A stretch of DNA of 64,000 nt from Chitinophaga ginsengisoli (GCF_003014595.1 NZ_PYGK01000004.1:62001-126000); one strand, 5' to 3'. Shown: positions 8,253-16,973, counted from the stretch's first letter. Translations and numbers: made by a program. The notes: a model not told the origin generated them from the sequence alone.

Positions 8253-9113
8253 ATGAAAAGAACCTTATTCTTTATCATCTTCCTTATGCCTGCATGGCTG
8301 CATGCGCAGGAGTTATATGTCTCTACAGAACCAGCCAGTAATATGCCGGCCAATTCCCTGGGTTTGCGGGTCACCAACCGCTTCTTTAAAATGGAAGCTG
8401 AAGGAGTAACGGGAATGCGTATAGAACCGGAACTAATGTGGGGAATCTCTAAAAAGCTGATGGTACATGTAGCCGGACTGGCATCCAACCAGATGCAGCC
8501 TTCTATTGAATGGGAGGGCGCAAGCGTCTATGCCAAATACCGTTTCCTGTCAAAAGATGATGTGCATTCCCATTTCCGTATGGCAGCCTATGTCAAAGGC
8601 GCTGTTATTAATAATCCTTTTGTGCCGGTAATGCGGGATCATATCAGTAAACCATACACTAACCAGGAACTAGACCTGGAAGGAGGCGCTTCGGGTGTGG
8701 CAGGTGGGCTGATAGCCACCCAATTGCTGCATAAACTGGCACTTTCTGCAACGCTGGGGTACAACAGATTTATGAACAATACCAAAGACAATCGTCCGCC
8801 TGATATGCCCGGCAATGCTGTAAATTATAGTTTATCAGCGGGTTATTTACTATTACCCCGGACTTACCGCAGTTATGAGCAGACCAATCTGAACCTCTAT
8901 GTGGAATTCCTGGGTAAGGCAAATACAGACGCAATGAGCCGCAGCCAGTACCTGGATATCGCTCCGGCTATCCAGTTCATCTTTAATAGTGTGACCCGTT
9001 TGGATTTTTCTTACCGTACACAATTATTTGGTGATATGACTCGCAATGTATTTAATACCTTTACATTACGGTTCGAGCACAATATTTTTAATATTTCAAC
9101 AAAAAGAAAATGA
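8253..9113 (+). CDS. Predicted outer-membrane beta-barrel protein
   Basis: The 286-residue protein has a signal peptide (cleavage after WLHAQ near residue 20) and then amphipathic beta strands with a final strand typical of outer-membrane barrels (TLRFEHNIFNI). Similar proteins of Bacteroidota follow HMA-domain and HYC_CC_PP genes and are annotated as hypothetical or as metal-transport-associated. No catalytic motif is visible. The gene is 33 bp after the HMA gene; its stop overlaps the ATG of a possible 23-residue peptide. Confidence 0.7.
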   Translation: MKRTLFFIIFLMPAWLHAQELYVSTEPASNMPANSLGLRVTNRFFKMEAEGVTGMRIEPELMWGISKKLMVHVAGLASNQMQPSIEWEGASVYAKYRFLSKDDVHSHFRMAAYVKGAVINNPFVPVMRDHISKPYTNQELDLEGGASGVAGGLIATQLLHKLALSATLGYNRFMNNTKDNRPPDMPGNAVNYSLSAGYLLLPRTYRSYEQTNLNLYVEFLGKANTDAMSRSQYLDIAPAIQFIFNSVTRLDFSYRTQLFGDMTRNVFNTFTLRFEHNIFNISTKRK

Positions 9114-9181
9114 AGCAGGCACTGATGACAGTACTCCGGTTTATCCAGTCACTGTTTGTGAAGAAGAATTGTTGTAAATAA
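9110..9181 (+). CDS. Candidate 23-residue peptide with a CC motif
   Basis: An ATG at 9110 overlaps the TGA of the preceding gene in the coupling arrangement ATGA and opens a frame ending with TAA at 9179-9181. The peptide begins MKQALMTVLRFIQSLF and ends VKKNCCK, so it is an amphipathic helix with two adjacent cysteines at the end of a presumed metal-handling operon. A strong terminator follows 55 bp later. Only overlap, composition and position support it; a chance frame of this length is possible. Confidence 0.35.
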   Translation: MKQALMTVLRFIQSLFVKKNCCK

Positions 9182-9235
9182 CTATTCCAATCTATTAGTA
9201 AATTGTTGTTCTTCCGAGGTTTCCGTGAGGAGACT

Positions 9236-9273
9236 GAAAAAGGTGTATCGTATTTTCGATACACCTTTTATTA
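9236..9273 (+). terminator. Rho-independent terminator
   Basis: AAAGGTGTATCG and CGATACACCTTT form a 12-bp stem with a short loop, followed by TTATTATTT. It ends the HYC/HMA/outer-membrane gene group. Confidence 0.85.
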
Positions 9274-9366
9274 TTTACCCCTTTCTAACGCTAAACAATA
9301 TATTTTTCAAAATTTGTATATAGCAAATAGCAAATGCCTATCTTTACCCCATTGTTTTAATCGCCA

Positions 9367-11028
9367 ATGAAGTATAGGTTTCTAAGGGACAATTTAACTA
9401 TTGCACTTGTATTGTTTTCATTGTTTGCCTGCCACAGAAAGCGGGTGCTCCGGGAAAAAGAAATAGTAAAGGATGTACGGCAACTAAGTGAAGTAATTCC
9501 GGAAAACATAGCAGAACGTCTCGAATATATAGTGGACAATGAAGATGTCATGGAGGATAGTGTGCCTGCGCTGCGCGGCGGGGCATTGACTTATTTCTAC
9601 CAGCAGACCAGTAACAATCCCGTATGGTCTTCAGAAGGAGTGTTGGACCCCCAGGCAGATTCCCTGCTCTTTTATGTATCTCATGCCGATGAATCGGGGC
9701 TGAATCCGGCTATCTATCACAATGCGGCGTTGGCACAGGCCATGAAACGCCTTAAAGAAGATGATGCAGCCAGGAAGGATGCCGCGCTCTGGGCACAGGT
9801 AGACGTATTGATGACAGACGCTTTTATGAAGATGGCCTCTCATCTGCGTTTTGGTATCGCGCCGAGGGATAGTATCACCTTACGCAGGGATTCCGTTTAT
9901 TCAGACACGCTACTGGCCAACTACCTGACAACCGCTCTACATCAGCATATCGTTGGCGCCACTTTGCGAAGTCAGGAGCCGCAGCAGAAGGGTTATGAAC
10001 AGCTGAAATCAGCCTGGATCAACTTTAAAGGAAAATATAGTGAGATGAAATGGGATTCCCTGCCTGTCTCATACACCGATACGCCGGCCTTCCGGCAGCA
10101 GTTGATCAATCGCCTGGCACAAAGCGGTCACTTGGATACTTCCGGTGGCCATGGTGCTGATACGGCTATACTGAAGAAGGGCATCCGTGCTTTTCAGAAA
10201 GAATTTAACATGTATGAAGATGGCCAGGCCGGTAAAAAGACTGTCCAGGCACTGAATAAGACCTTCCGCGACTGGAGTGCGCAGGTGGCTGTGAATATGG
10301 ACCGCTGGCGTAAACTGCCGGATACTCTTCCTGAGCGCTTCATCATGGTGAACGTTCCCGGGTACAGGATGGAACTATGGGATAGCGGGTCTGTAGCACT
10401 CACCTCGAAGATCATCGTAGGAGCGCCGCGTACACGTACGCCACTGCTCAATTCCCGTATGACCAATTTCATCATGTATCCCTACTGGCGGGTGCCTTTC
10501 AGCATCACTATCAAGGAAATGCTGCCTGCCATCAAGAGAGACAGGGCCTACCTGGCCAAAAAGAGCCTGGAGATCATTGACAGGGACGGGAATGCTATCA
10601 ATCCCGACAGCGTGAACTGGAGCCGTATGAGTAAAAATTATTTTCCTTACGTACTCCGGCAGATGGACGGATTGGAAAACTCCCTGGGTATCATGAAGTT
10701 CAACTTTATGAACAAATATGCGGTATATCTTCACGATACAAATAACAGGGGCCTTTTCTCCAATGCTTACCGGGCGCTCAGCCATGGCTGTGTAAGGGTA
10801 CAGCAATGGGATAGCCTGGCGATGTACCTCACTAAGGGCGACGCCCGTCACCCGCGCGACAGTATGCGTATGTGGCTGGCAAACGGCAATAAGAAACAGA
10901 TCGATATCCAGCGTTCAGTGCCTATTTACCTGCGATACTTTACCGCAGAGGGAAGGGACGGCCGCATTGTATTCCATGAGGATATCTATGGGGAAGACAA
11001 GGTGCTGCGGAAGATAATGGGGATGTAA
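9367..11028 (+). CDS. L,D-transpeptidase (YcbB-like) lipoprotein
   Basis: The 553-residue protein starts with a lipoprotein signal (lipobox LFAC, Cys near residue 21-22). It then shows an N-terminal scaffold region, a peptidoglycan-binding helix bundle at roughly residues 245-300 (LKKGIRAFQKEFNMYEDG), and a YkuD catalytic domain with SHGCVRV, where Cys475 is the nucleophile and His473 is next to it. Such enzymes make 3-3 crosslinks in peptidoglycan or anchor proteins, in the periplasm. The length and order match the YcbB/LdtD class. It is preceded by a weak TTTG/TATCTTTA promoter pair at about 9313-9346 and seems to be a single-gene unit. Confidence 0.9.
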   Translation: MKYRFLRDNLTIALVLFSLFACHRKRVLREKEIVKDVRQLSEVIPENIAERLEYIVDNEDVMEDSVPALRGGALTYFYQQTSNNPVWSSEGVLDPQADSLLFYVSHADESGLNPAIYHNAALAQAMKRLKEDDAARKDAALWAQVDVLMTDAFMKMASHLRFGIAPRDSITLRRDSVYSDTLLANYLTTALHQHIVGATLRSQEPQQKGYEQLKSAWINFKGKYSEMKWDSLPVSYTDTPAFRQQLINRLAQSGHLDTSGGHGADTAILKKGIRAFQKEFNMYEDGQAGKKTVQALNKTFRDWSAQVAVNMDRWRKLPDTLPERFIMVNVPGYRMELWDSGSVALTSKIIVGAPRTRTPLLNSRMTNFIMYPYWRVPFSITIKEMLPAIKRDRAYLAKKSLEIIDRDGNAINPDSVNWSRMSKNYFPYVLRQMDGLENSLGIMKFNFMNKYAVYLHDTNNRGLFSNAYRALSHGCVRVQQWDSLAMYLTKGDARHPRDSMRMWLANGNKKQIDIQRSVPIYLRYFTAEGRDGRIVFHEDIYGEDKVLRKIMGM

Positions 11029-11031
11029 GAG

Positions 11032-11056
11032 CTATTTGATTTTCGTACCTTCGCCT
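11032..11056 (+). promoter_or_regulatory. Shared promoter/operator-like element, copy 1 (before the AraC gene)
   Basis: TATTTGATTTTCGTACCTT lies directly before the AraC-type gene. A nearly identical stretch (20 of 25 positions, differences mostly C/T) occurs at 11985-12008 ahead of the aldo/keto reductase gene. It may be the regulator's own binding site or a shared promoter. Confidence 0.35.
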
Positions 11057-11057
11057 C

Positions 11058-11951
11058 ATGTCTGGCAATCTAACCGTAGCTGAAAGGGTGAAAGCAGGGA
11101 TACCTGTTTTCTATAATAATACACCGCCTGATTTTAATGCCGCGTACTACGAAGTGAAGAGTGTGCCCATCTCTCTGCCTTATCACCGGCGCGACTATTT
11201 CAAGATCTGGATCATCATTGGTGATAGCAGATTACACTTTGCCGACAAGACTATTAATATTGAAAGAAACAGACCAGCCATCGTATTCTCTAATCCTTTA
11301 GTGCCTTATTCCTTTGAAACGGAAGACGACGAACGTCGCGGATACTGGTGTGTTTTCACGGAAGAATTCTTCAGGACCAAAGAACGGAATGAAAGCCTGC
11401 AGGAATCTCCCTTGTTCAGGGTAGGAGGGGACAACGTTTACTACCCGGATGAAACACAACTGGCTACATTCCGTCATTTATTCGACAGGATGATCGCCGA
11501 AGTGAATGCTGATTATGTCCATAAATACGACATGGTCAGAAGTTATATCAATCTCATCATCCATGAGGCGATGAAGATGCAGCCTGCAATGAATGCTGCC
11601 AGGCATAGGAATGCCAGCGAACGGATCGCCTCCCTGTTCATAGAACTGTTGGAAAGACAGTTTCCCATTGAGTCTCCACAGCGTACACTGGTGCTTAGAA
11701 GGGCGGGCGATTATGCAGCGACGCTTTCCGTACATGTGAATCACCTGAACTTCGCCGTAAAGGAGATCACGGGTAAGTCCACGACCACACATATCAAAGA
11801 CAGGTTACTAAATGAAGCAAAGGCGCTGCTGAAACATACTGATTGGACCATAGCGGATATAGCTTACAGTCTTGGCTTTGAATATCCTAACCACTTCAAC
11901 AATTTCTTTAAAAAAAACACCAACACCACCCCGCTCGCATTCAGGAAATGA
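11058..11951 (+). CDS. AraC family transcriptional regulator
   Basis: The 297-residue protein has an N-terminal cupin-like sensing domain (about residues 20-150) and a C-terminal pair of helix-turn-helix motifs (about 195-297) with the AraC signature WTIADIAYSLGFEYPNHFNNFFKKNTNTTPLAFRK near the end. It is probably an activator of the neighbouring aldo/keto reductase gene, which follows 124 bp later on the same strand, a common pairing in Bacteroidota. A 25-bp sequence just upstream is repeated before the reductase gene, which could be its operator. The ligand is unknown. Confidence 0.9.
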   Translation: MSGNLTVAERVKAGIPVFYNNTPPDFNAAYYEVKSVPISLPYHRRDYFKIWIIIGDSRLHFADKTINIERNRPAIVFSNPLVPYSFETEDDERRGYWCVFTEEFFRTKERNESLQESPLFRVGGDNVYYPDETQLATFRHLFDRMIAEVNADYVHKYDMVRSYINLIIHEAMKMQPAMNAARHRNASERIASLFIELLERQFPIESPQRTLVLRRAGDYAATLSVHVNHLNFAVKEITGKSTTTHIKDRLLNEAKALLKHTDWTIADIAYSLGFEYPNHFNNFFKKNTNTTPLAFRK

Positions 11952-11984
11952 ATCGCCATTCATAGTAGCTCCTCCATTACAACT

Positions 11985-12009
11985 TATTTGATTTTTGTAC
12001 TTTTTCCTT
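11985..12009 (+). promoter_or_regulatory. Shared promoter/operator-like element, copy 2 (before the aldo/keto reductase gene)
   Basis: TATTTGATTTTTGTACTTT matches the element at 11033-11052 at nearly every position. It lies about 70-90 nt upstream of the reductase ATG and just upstream of a -7 box at 12043. Confidence 0.35.
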
Positions 12010-12042
12010 TGATCACGGCTCTTTTCCAGAGCCTTTGCCGGA

Positions 12043-12050
12043 TACTTTTG
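12043..12050 (+). promoter_or_regulatory. -7 box of the aldo/keto reductase gene
   Basis: TACTTTTG fits TAnnTTTG and lies 26 nt before the ATG at 12076. A small hairpin (GGCTC/GAGCC, 12017-12033) lies where the upstream promoter element would be. Confidence 0.5.
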
Positions 12051-12075
12051 TGCGATAAATAATTTAACAGATCGC

Positions 12076-13083
12076 ATGAAGTATAAAGTATTAGGAAACA
12101 CAGGACTGTCGGTATCCACCTTATGCCTTGGCACCATGACATTTGGTGGAAAGGGGATATACCAGGTAGTAGGTACGCTGGGACAGGCGGCAGTGAATGA
12201 ATTGTTCAAACGTGCAGTAGAAGCGGGCATCAACTTCATAGATACCGCTAACATATACTCCGAAGGAATGTCGGAAGAACTGACCGGACAGGCCATCCGG
12301 AACCTGGGCTTAAAGCGGGACGACCTGGTGATCGCCACCAAGGTTTGCGCCGCAATGGGGCCTGGCGTCAATGACAAGGGACTGTCCCGCAAGCATATCA
12401 TGCAACAGGTGGAAGCAAGTTTAAAGCGCCTGAATACGGACTACATTGACCTTTACCAGGCGCATGCCTATGATCCAATAACGCCATTGGAAGAGACATT
12501 AAGGGCCTTTGATGACCTGGTGACCAGTGGCAAGGTGCGTTATATCGGCGCAAGCAACAACGGAGCCTGGCATCTGATGAAGGCATTGGCTTGTGCAGAA
12601 AAACATAACCTGCATCCATATATCTCTATGCAGTCCCACTATTCCATCGCTACGCGTGAACTAGAGCGTGAAATAATCCCGGCACTGACAGACCAGCACG
12701 TAGGTTTGATGGTATGGAGTCCTTTATGCGCAGGCTTATTGAGCGGCAAATACAAGCGGAATGGTGAAGCAACGGATGCAGGTCGTTATAAACAATATTC
12801 CTTCATCCCTGTGGATACAGCACGTGCTTTTAATATCCTGGATGTGTTACACACGATGGCTGCAGAGAAAGGCGTCACTGTTGCCCAGCTTTCACTGGCC
12901 TGGCTCTTACATCAATCAGCTGTGACCAGTGTAATAATAGGCGCAAACAAGTTATCCCAGCTGAATGATAACCTGCAATCTACAGATGTTCAGTTCACAG
13001 AACAAGAACTACAACAATTGGACGAAGTGAGCAAACTACCGGTTGAATATCCCAACTGGATTTTCAATTGGAGGAATAGATAA
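12076..13083 (+). CDS. Aldo/keto reductase
   Basis: The 335-residue protein is a TIM-barrel NADPH-dependent oxidoreductase of the AKR superfamily. The catalytic tetrad can be read as Asp56 and Tyr61 (in DTANIYSEG), Lys89 (ATKV) and His130 (LYQAHAYD). The coenzyme-binding end shows VIIGANKLSQLNDNL near residue 290. It resembles the YajO/general stress 69-like branch, whose physiological substrates are aldehydes or ketones. It is probably controlled by the AraC regulator encoded upstream. Its last codons and the following 17 bases form a short tandem duplication. Confidence 0.92.
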   Translation: MKYKVLGNTGLSVSTLCLGTMTFGGKGIYQVVGTLGQAAVNELFKRAVEAGINFIDTANIYSEGMSEELTGQAIRNLGLKRDDLVIATKVCAAMGPGVNDKGLSRKHIMQQVEASLKRLNTDYIDLYQAHAYDPITPLEETLRAFDDLVTSGKVRYIGASNNGAWHLMKALACAEKHNLHPYISMQSHYSIATRELEREIIPALTDQHVGLMVWSPLCAGLLSGKYKRNGEATDAGRYKQYSFIPVDTARAFNILDVLHTMAAEKGVTVAQLSLAWLLHQSAVTSVIIGANKLSQLNDNLQSTDVQFTEQELQQLDEVSKLPVEYPNWIFNWRNR

Positions 13084-13103
13084 AAATTGGAGGAATAAAT
13101 AAA
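13064..13103. repeat. Short tandem duplication at the gene end
   Basis: ATTGGAGGAATA followed by a purine and ATAAA occurs twice in a row, once inside the last codons and stop of the aldo/keto reductase gene and once directly after. Slippage duplication is likely. Confidence 0.6.
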
Positions 13104-13147
13104 AAAGACATCTGATAAGTTAACCGTATAATCAGTAAGAGCGACAG

Positions 13148-13312
13148 CGGAAGTAGCAAGCGGTTTCAGATGGGAATGGCGGGCCTTCGGCTCTCCGGTG
13201 ATACGACAGATGCTGCCCAATAGATATTCAAACCCTGATTCGCTTGACAACGCCCGATAGTCTTCCAGAGAGGCGCCGACCGCCATCCCATGCTGAAACC
13301 GGAGCTACTTAG
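13148..13312. ncRNA. Long imperfect hairpin, candidate structured RNA or palindromic element
   Basis: The arm at about 13151-13183 (AAGTAGCAAGCGGTTTCAG, then ATGGGAATGGCGG) pairs with 13280-13310 (CCGCCATCCCAT, then CTGAAACCG and GCTACTT) with only a few bulges. Pairing seems to continue inward through CGGCTCTCC and AGAGAGGCG, giving a rod of about 40 bp with a roughly 65-nt apical region. It fills most of the 330-bp gap between two convergent genes and is followed by a strong terminator. No tRNA, 4.5S or tmRNA signature is visible; a 6S-like RNA or a degenerate mobile palindrome are both possible. The strand cannot be decided. Confidence 0.45.
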
Positions 13313-13355
13313 CGTAAAAAACACTAAGAGAATCCATACCGAAACCGGCGTAAAT

Positions 13356-13389
13356 AAAAAGAGGTTGTATCATTGATACAACCTCTTTT
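13356..13389. terminator. Bidirectional terminator
   Basis: GAGGTTGTATCA and TGATACAACCTC form a perfect 12-bp inverted repeat flanked by A-tract and T-tract, so it can terminate both the icd gene from the right and any transcript coming from the left. Confidence 0.85.
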
Positions 13390-13413
13390 CTATATCAGTA
13401 TGACGTACGTGGT

Positions 13414-14646
13414 TTACTTCTTCAGTTTCGCCTTCAGTGCGTTATCCAGTTCCTGGAGGAATTCTTCAGTGTACAGATAGTGCTTTCCGTGCTCAACTTT
13501 GTTACCGTGGATACATACAGCCAGGTCTTTTGTCATTTTACCGCTTTCTACTGTTTCAACACAAACAGCTTCCAGTGCATGACAGAAGTTGATCAGTTCC
13601 TGGTTTTTGTCCAGGCGGCCACGGAATTCCAGACCACGGGTCCATGCGAAGATGGACGCGATAGGGTTGGTAGAAGTTGGTTTACCAGCCTGGTGGTCGC
13701 GGTAGTGACGGGTTACAGTACCGTGTGCAGCTTCTGCTTCCATTACACTACCATCAGGAGTGATCAGGGTAGAAGTCATCAGACCCAGTGAACCGAAGCC
13801 CTGTGCAACAGTATCAGACTGAACGTCGCCATCGTAGTTCTTACAAGCCCATACGAAGTTACCATTCCATTTCAGTGCGCTTGCCACCATGTCATCGATC
13901 AGACGGTGCTCATAGGTCAGGCCTGCTTTCTGGAATTCAGCTTTGAATTCGTTCTGGTAGATCTCTTCGAAAATGTCTTTGAAACGGCCATCGTATTTCT
14001 TCAGGATGGTGTTCTTGGTACTCAGGTACAGCGGCCATTTTTTCATCAGCGCCTGGTTGAAACAAGCACGTGCAAAGCCTTTGATAGACTCGTCAGTGTT
14101 GTACATTGCCAGGGCAACGCCGTCGCCTTTGAAGTTGAACACTTCATGCTCGATCACTTCACCGTTCTCGCCTTCGAACTTGATGGTCAGTTTACCTTTA
14201 CCTTTAGTTACGAAGTCAGTAGCACGGTACTGGTCGCCGAAAGCGTGACGGCCAATGCAGATAGGAGCTGTCCAGTTAGGCACCAGGCGTGGTACGTTGC
14301 TGGTTACGATTGGCTCACGGAATACAGTACCGTCAAGGATGTTACGGATAGTTCCGTTTGGAGACTTCCACATCTGTTTCAGCTTGAATTCCTTCACACG
14401 CTCTTCATCAGGGGTGATGGTAGCGCATTTGATACCAACACCTACTTCCTTGATAGCATTAGCAGCATCAATGGTCACCTGGTCATTGGTAGCATCACGA
14501 TGTTCCATGCCAAGGTCAAAGTATTTGATATCAACATCCAGGTAAGGAAGGATCAGTTTATCTTTAATGAATTTCCAGATGATCCGCGTCATCTCATCTC
14601 CATCCAGTTCAACGACCGGGTTGGCGACTTTGATTTTTTCTGCCAT
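13414..14646 (-). CDS. icd: NADP-dependent isocitrate dehydrogenase, eukaryote-like type
   Basis: The 410-residue protein belongs to the homodimeric IDH subfamily typical of mitochondria and cytosol and of some bacteria: [14 protein letters not shown] at the start, [19 protein letters not shown] in the substrate site, [23 protein letters not shown], and [16 protein letters not shown] in the NADP-binding region. It oxidises isocitrate to 2-oxoglutarate with NADP+ in the TCA cycle. It lies 191 bp downstream of a second IDH gene of a different subfamily on the same strand, so the organism carries two unrelated versions together. Confidence 0.96.
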   Translation of the reverse strand: MAEKIKVANPVVELDGDEMTRIIWKFIKDKLILPYLDVDIKYFDLGMEHRDATNDQVTIDAANAIKEVGVGIKCATITPDEERVKEFKLKQMWKSPNGTIRNILDGTVFREPIVTSNVPRLVPNWTAPICIGRHAFGDQYRATDFVTKGKGKLTIKFEGENGEVIEHEVFNFKGDGVALAMYNTDESIKGFARACFNQALMKKWPLYLSTKNTILKKYDGRFKDIFEEIYQNEFKAEFQKAGLTYEHRLIDDMVASALKWNGNFVWACKNYDGDVQSDTVAQGFGSLGLMTSTLITPDGSVMEAEAAHGTVTRHYRDHQAGKPTSTNPIASIFAWTRGLEFRGRLDKNQELINFCHALEAVCVETVESGKMTKDLAVCIHGNKVEHGKHYLYTEEFLQELDNALKAKLKK

Positions 14647-14723
14647 TTCGACTTTGATTTTTAATTAGATACGAGTGTTCATTTGATAATCGTGAAATAT
14701 ACGATAACCGGGTATAATTTACA

Positions 14724-14813
14724 AGTTCCGCTTTTCACAGGGTGGCATTGCAACAATTCTTTGACAAAAAAATGAATTATTGCTGTCTAACCTACACCTT
14801 GAAAAGCGGAACT
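14724..14813. repeat. 90-bp inverted repeat between the two IDH genes
   Basis: AGTTCCGCTTTTCA at 14724-14737 is a perfect inverted copy of 14800-14813, and pairing partly resumes inside (TGCAACAATTC against GAATTATTGC). The element fills about half of the 191-bp gap. It may be an mRNA hairpin that separates expression of the two genes, or a small palindromic mobile remnant. Confidence 0.55.
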
Positions 14814-14837
14814 CTATATTTTATCTAACCTGTAGGG

Positions 14838-16103
14838 TTACAGGTGCTTGATCACTTCATCTGCAAATTCACTGGTTTTTACCAGGGTAGCATCGTCCAT
14901 CAGCTTATAGAAATCTACGGTCACACGTTTACGTGCAATCGCAGTGCTGAGGCCGTGCGTGATGATGTCTGCAGCTTCTTTCCAGCCCATATATTCCAGC
15001 ATCATTACGCCGCTGAGGATAACGGAGCTAGGGTTCATAGTGTCTGTATTGGCGAAGCGCGGTGCAGTACCGTGGGTAGCTTCAAATACAGCATGACCGG
15101 TCAGGTAGTTGATATTAGCGCCTGGGGCGATACCGATACCACCTACTGCAGCAGCAAGTGCATCAGAAATGTAGTCGCCGTTCAGGTTCAGAGTAGCTAC
15201 TACGGAGTAGTCCTGTGGCGCCAGGAGGATCTGCTGAAGGAAGTTATCTGCGATAACGTCTTTCACGATCAGTTTTTTATGTGCGATGGCTACATTCAGT
15301 TCTTTGTTAGCCTCTTCTTCACCGCTGGCTTTTTTGGTAGCTTCCCACTGTTCCCAGGTATATACCTGGTCACCGAACTCACGTACCGCCAGTTCATAAC
15401 CCCAGTTCTTGAAGCCGCCTTCGGTGAATTTCATGATATTCCCTTTATGTACCAGGGTCACGGAAGGCAGTTTCTTTTCCAGCGCATACTTCAGGGCGGC
15501 ACGTACCAGCCTTTCAGTACCTTCTTTGGACACCGGTTTGATACCCAGGGAGGAAGTTTCCGGGAAGCGGATCTTCTTCACGCCCATTTCGTTCTGCAGG
15601 AAGTTCAGGAGCTTTTCAGCCTCCGGCGTTCCGTACATATATTCTATACCGGCATAGATATCTTCCGTATTCTCGCGGAAGATCACCATGTCTACCTTTT
15701 CAGGATGTTTCACCGGAGAAGGTACTTTATCAAACCAACGTACAGGGCGTACACATGCATAGAGGTCCAGTTCCTGGCGCATTGCCACGTTCAGGGAGCG
15801 GATACCGCCACCTACTGGTGTGGACAACGGTCCTTTGATGGATACCAGGTACTCTTTAAACGCATCCAGTGTTGCTTTTGGCAGCCACTCACCTGTTTGC
15901 TGAAAGGCTTTCTCCCCAGCCAGCACTTCTTTCCATTCTATCTTTCTTTTTCCACCATAGGCTTTTTCAACAGCTGCGTCAAATACACGCACACTCGCCC
16001 GCCAGATATCAGGTCCTATTCCGTCACCTTCAATGAAAGGAATAATGGGATGATTAGGCACCTGTAACTGGCCATTGGTCATTGATATTTTTTCTGCCGG
16101 CAT
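14838..16103 (-). CDS. icd: Isocitrate dehydrogenase, E. coli-like type, with atypical coenzyme site
   Basis: The 421-residue protein aligns by eye with E. coli Icd throughout, including the substrate loop [14 protein letters not shown] with Ser103 at the position phosphorylated in E. coli, and FEATHGTAP before the coenzyme site. The five residues that contact NADP in E. coli (Lys344, Tyr345, Val351, Tyr391, Arg395) are here Arg349, Phe350, Met356, Val396 and Lys400. These are neither the classic NADP set nor the classic NAD set (Asp/Ile), although two stay basic. The reaction is isocitrate to 2-oxoglutarate. A -7 box TACCTTTG on the minus strand lies at 16147-16154. Confidence 0.95.
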   Translation of the reverse strand: MPAEKISMTNGQLQVPNHPIIPFIEGDGIGPDIWRASVRVFDAAVEKAYGGKRKIEWKEVLAGEKAFQQTGEWLPKATLDAFKEYLVSIKGPLSTPVGGGIRSLNVAMRQELDLYACVRPVRWFDKVPSPVKHPEKVDMVIFRENTEDIYAGIEYMYGTPEAEKLLNFLQNEMGVKKIRFPETSSLGIKPVSKEGTERLVRAALKYALEKKLPSVTLVHKGNIMKFTEGGFKNWGYELAVREFGDQVYTWEQWEATKKASGEEEANKELNVAIAHKKLIVKDVIADNFLQQILLAPQDYSVVATLNLNGDYISDALAAAVGGIGIAPGANINYLTGHAVFEATHGTAPRFANTDTMNPSSVILSGVMMLEYMGWKEAADIITHGLSTAIARKRVTVDFYKLMDDATLVKTSEFADEVIKHL

Positions 16104-16146
16104 AAAACAGTTTCTTTACGAGTTTCGTAATTATATTAATCGAGCG

Positions 16147-16154
16147 CAAAGGTA
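16147..16154 (-). promoter_or_regulatory. -7 box of the E. coli-like icd gene
   Basis: Read on the minus strand the sequence is TACCTTTG, matching TAnnTTTG, 44 nt upstream of the ATG at 16103. Confidence 0.45.
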
Positions 16155-16237
16155 CGGAATCCACACATCTTATGGGCTACTATATATGTTCTATGGTCTT
16201 TTTCTTATTTTTAGCTACTAAAAAAGAAGAGATCCCT

Positions 16238-16879
16238 ATGATACCGGGTAATCAACATTCCCAGGACACTGCTGTCAGCAATTTTACCTATCTGGCCCTG
16301 GGAGATAGCTATACAATCGGAGAAAGTGTGCCTGAAGAGCACCGTTTTCCCGTACAGGCGGCCGGGCTGCTGGGGGCAAAAGGTATTCACGTTGCTGCTC
16401 CCCGCATTATCGCTAAAACAGGCTGGACCACCGATGAACTGGAAGCTGCTGTCAATGAGGCGGCCATTACCGATACCTTCAGTATTGTGACCCTGCTCAT
16501 TGGGGTGAACAATCAATACCGTGGCCGTAGTGTAGCAGAATACAAGACAGAGTTCACCCGCCTGCTGAAACAAGCCATCCGGTTTGCCGGAGATCACTCC
16601 GACAGGGTAGTGGTCCTGTCTATACCAGATTGGGGGGTGGTACCCTTCGCCGAAGGTCGCGACAGACAACAGATCGGCGAGGAAATAGACGCTTTTAACG
16701 CTGCTAATAAGAGTATTGCCAAGAAGTTCCGGGTGCACTATCTCGATATTACCGCCGATAGCCGGGAAGCCGCCACAGATCCCAGCCTGGTGGCCAGCGA
16801 CGGACTACATTACTCCGGTAAGGAAATGGCCATCTGGGCCGGTAAATTAGCCGGTATAATGGCCGCCATCTTACACTGA
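16238..16879 (+). CDS. SGNH/GDSL hydrolase
   Basis: The SGNH blocks are clear: ALGDSYTIGE (nucleophile Ser in block I), the block III stretch LLIGVNNQYRG, and the block V motif DGLHYS with the catalytic Asp and His near the C-terminus. Members hydrolyse esters, for example acetyl groups on glycans or lipids. I chose the ATG at 16238 (213 residues) because AGAAGAG precedes it at ribosome-binding distance; the frame is open to an ATG at 16172, but the extra residues do not make a convincing signal peptide. The substrate is unknown. Confidence 0.85.
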   Translation: MIPGNQHSQDTAVSNFTYLALGDSYTIGESVPEEHRFPVQAAGLLGAKGIHVAAPRIIAKTGWTTDELEAAVNEAAITDTFSIVTLLIGVNNQYRGRSVAEYKTEFTRLLKQAIRFAGDHSDRVVVLSIPDWGVVPFAEGRDRQQIGEEIDAFNAANKSIAKKFRVHYLDITADSREAATDPSLVASDGLHYSGKEMAIWAGKLAGIMAAILH

Positions 16880-16965
16880 TCATTTTTACCGTCTTTTTCA
16901 TGTCGTTTACCGGGAATGAGCATCCTGTTAGCCTAAATAGGCTTTCATAACCCACGCGCTCTTCC

Positions 16966-16973
16966 TAAGTTTG
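16966..16973 (+). promoter_or_regulatory. -7 box of the LiaF-like gene
   Basis: TAAGTTTG matches TAnnTTTG, 22 nt before the ATG at 16995. The gene group 16995-19969 probably starts here. Confidence 0.5.

Noticed and set aside
12990..13286. 98-codon minus-strand frame covering the 13.2-kb hairpin
   Set aside because: It overlaps the end of the aldo/keto reductase gene and reads through both arms of the hairpin, so coding is unlikely; the hairpin explanation is better.
13148..13312. Firm assignment as 6S RNA
   Set aside because: The expected central bubble and conserved promoter-like elements could not be recognised by eye, so only a candidate RNA is listed.
14844..16067. 407-codon open frame on the plus strand inside the E. 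coli-like icd gene
   Set aside because: Antisense to a clear enzyme gene; translation is rich in Phe, His and Cys, typical of a shadow frame.
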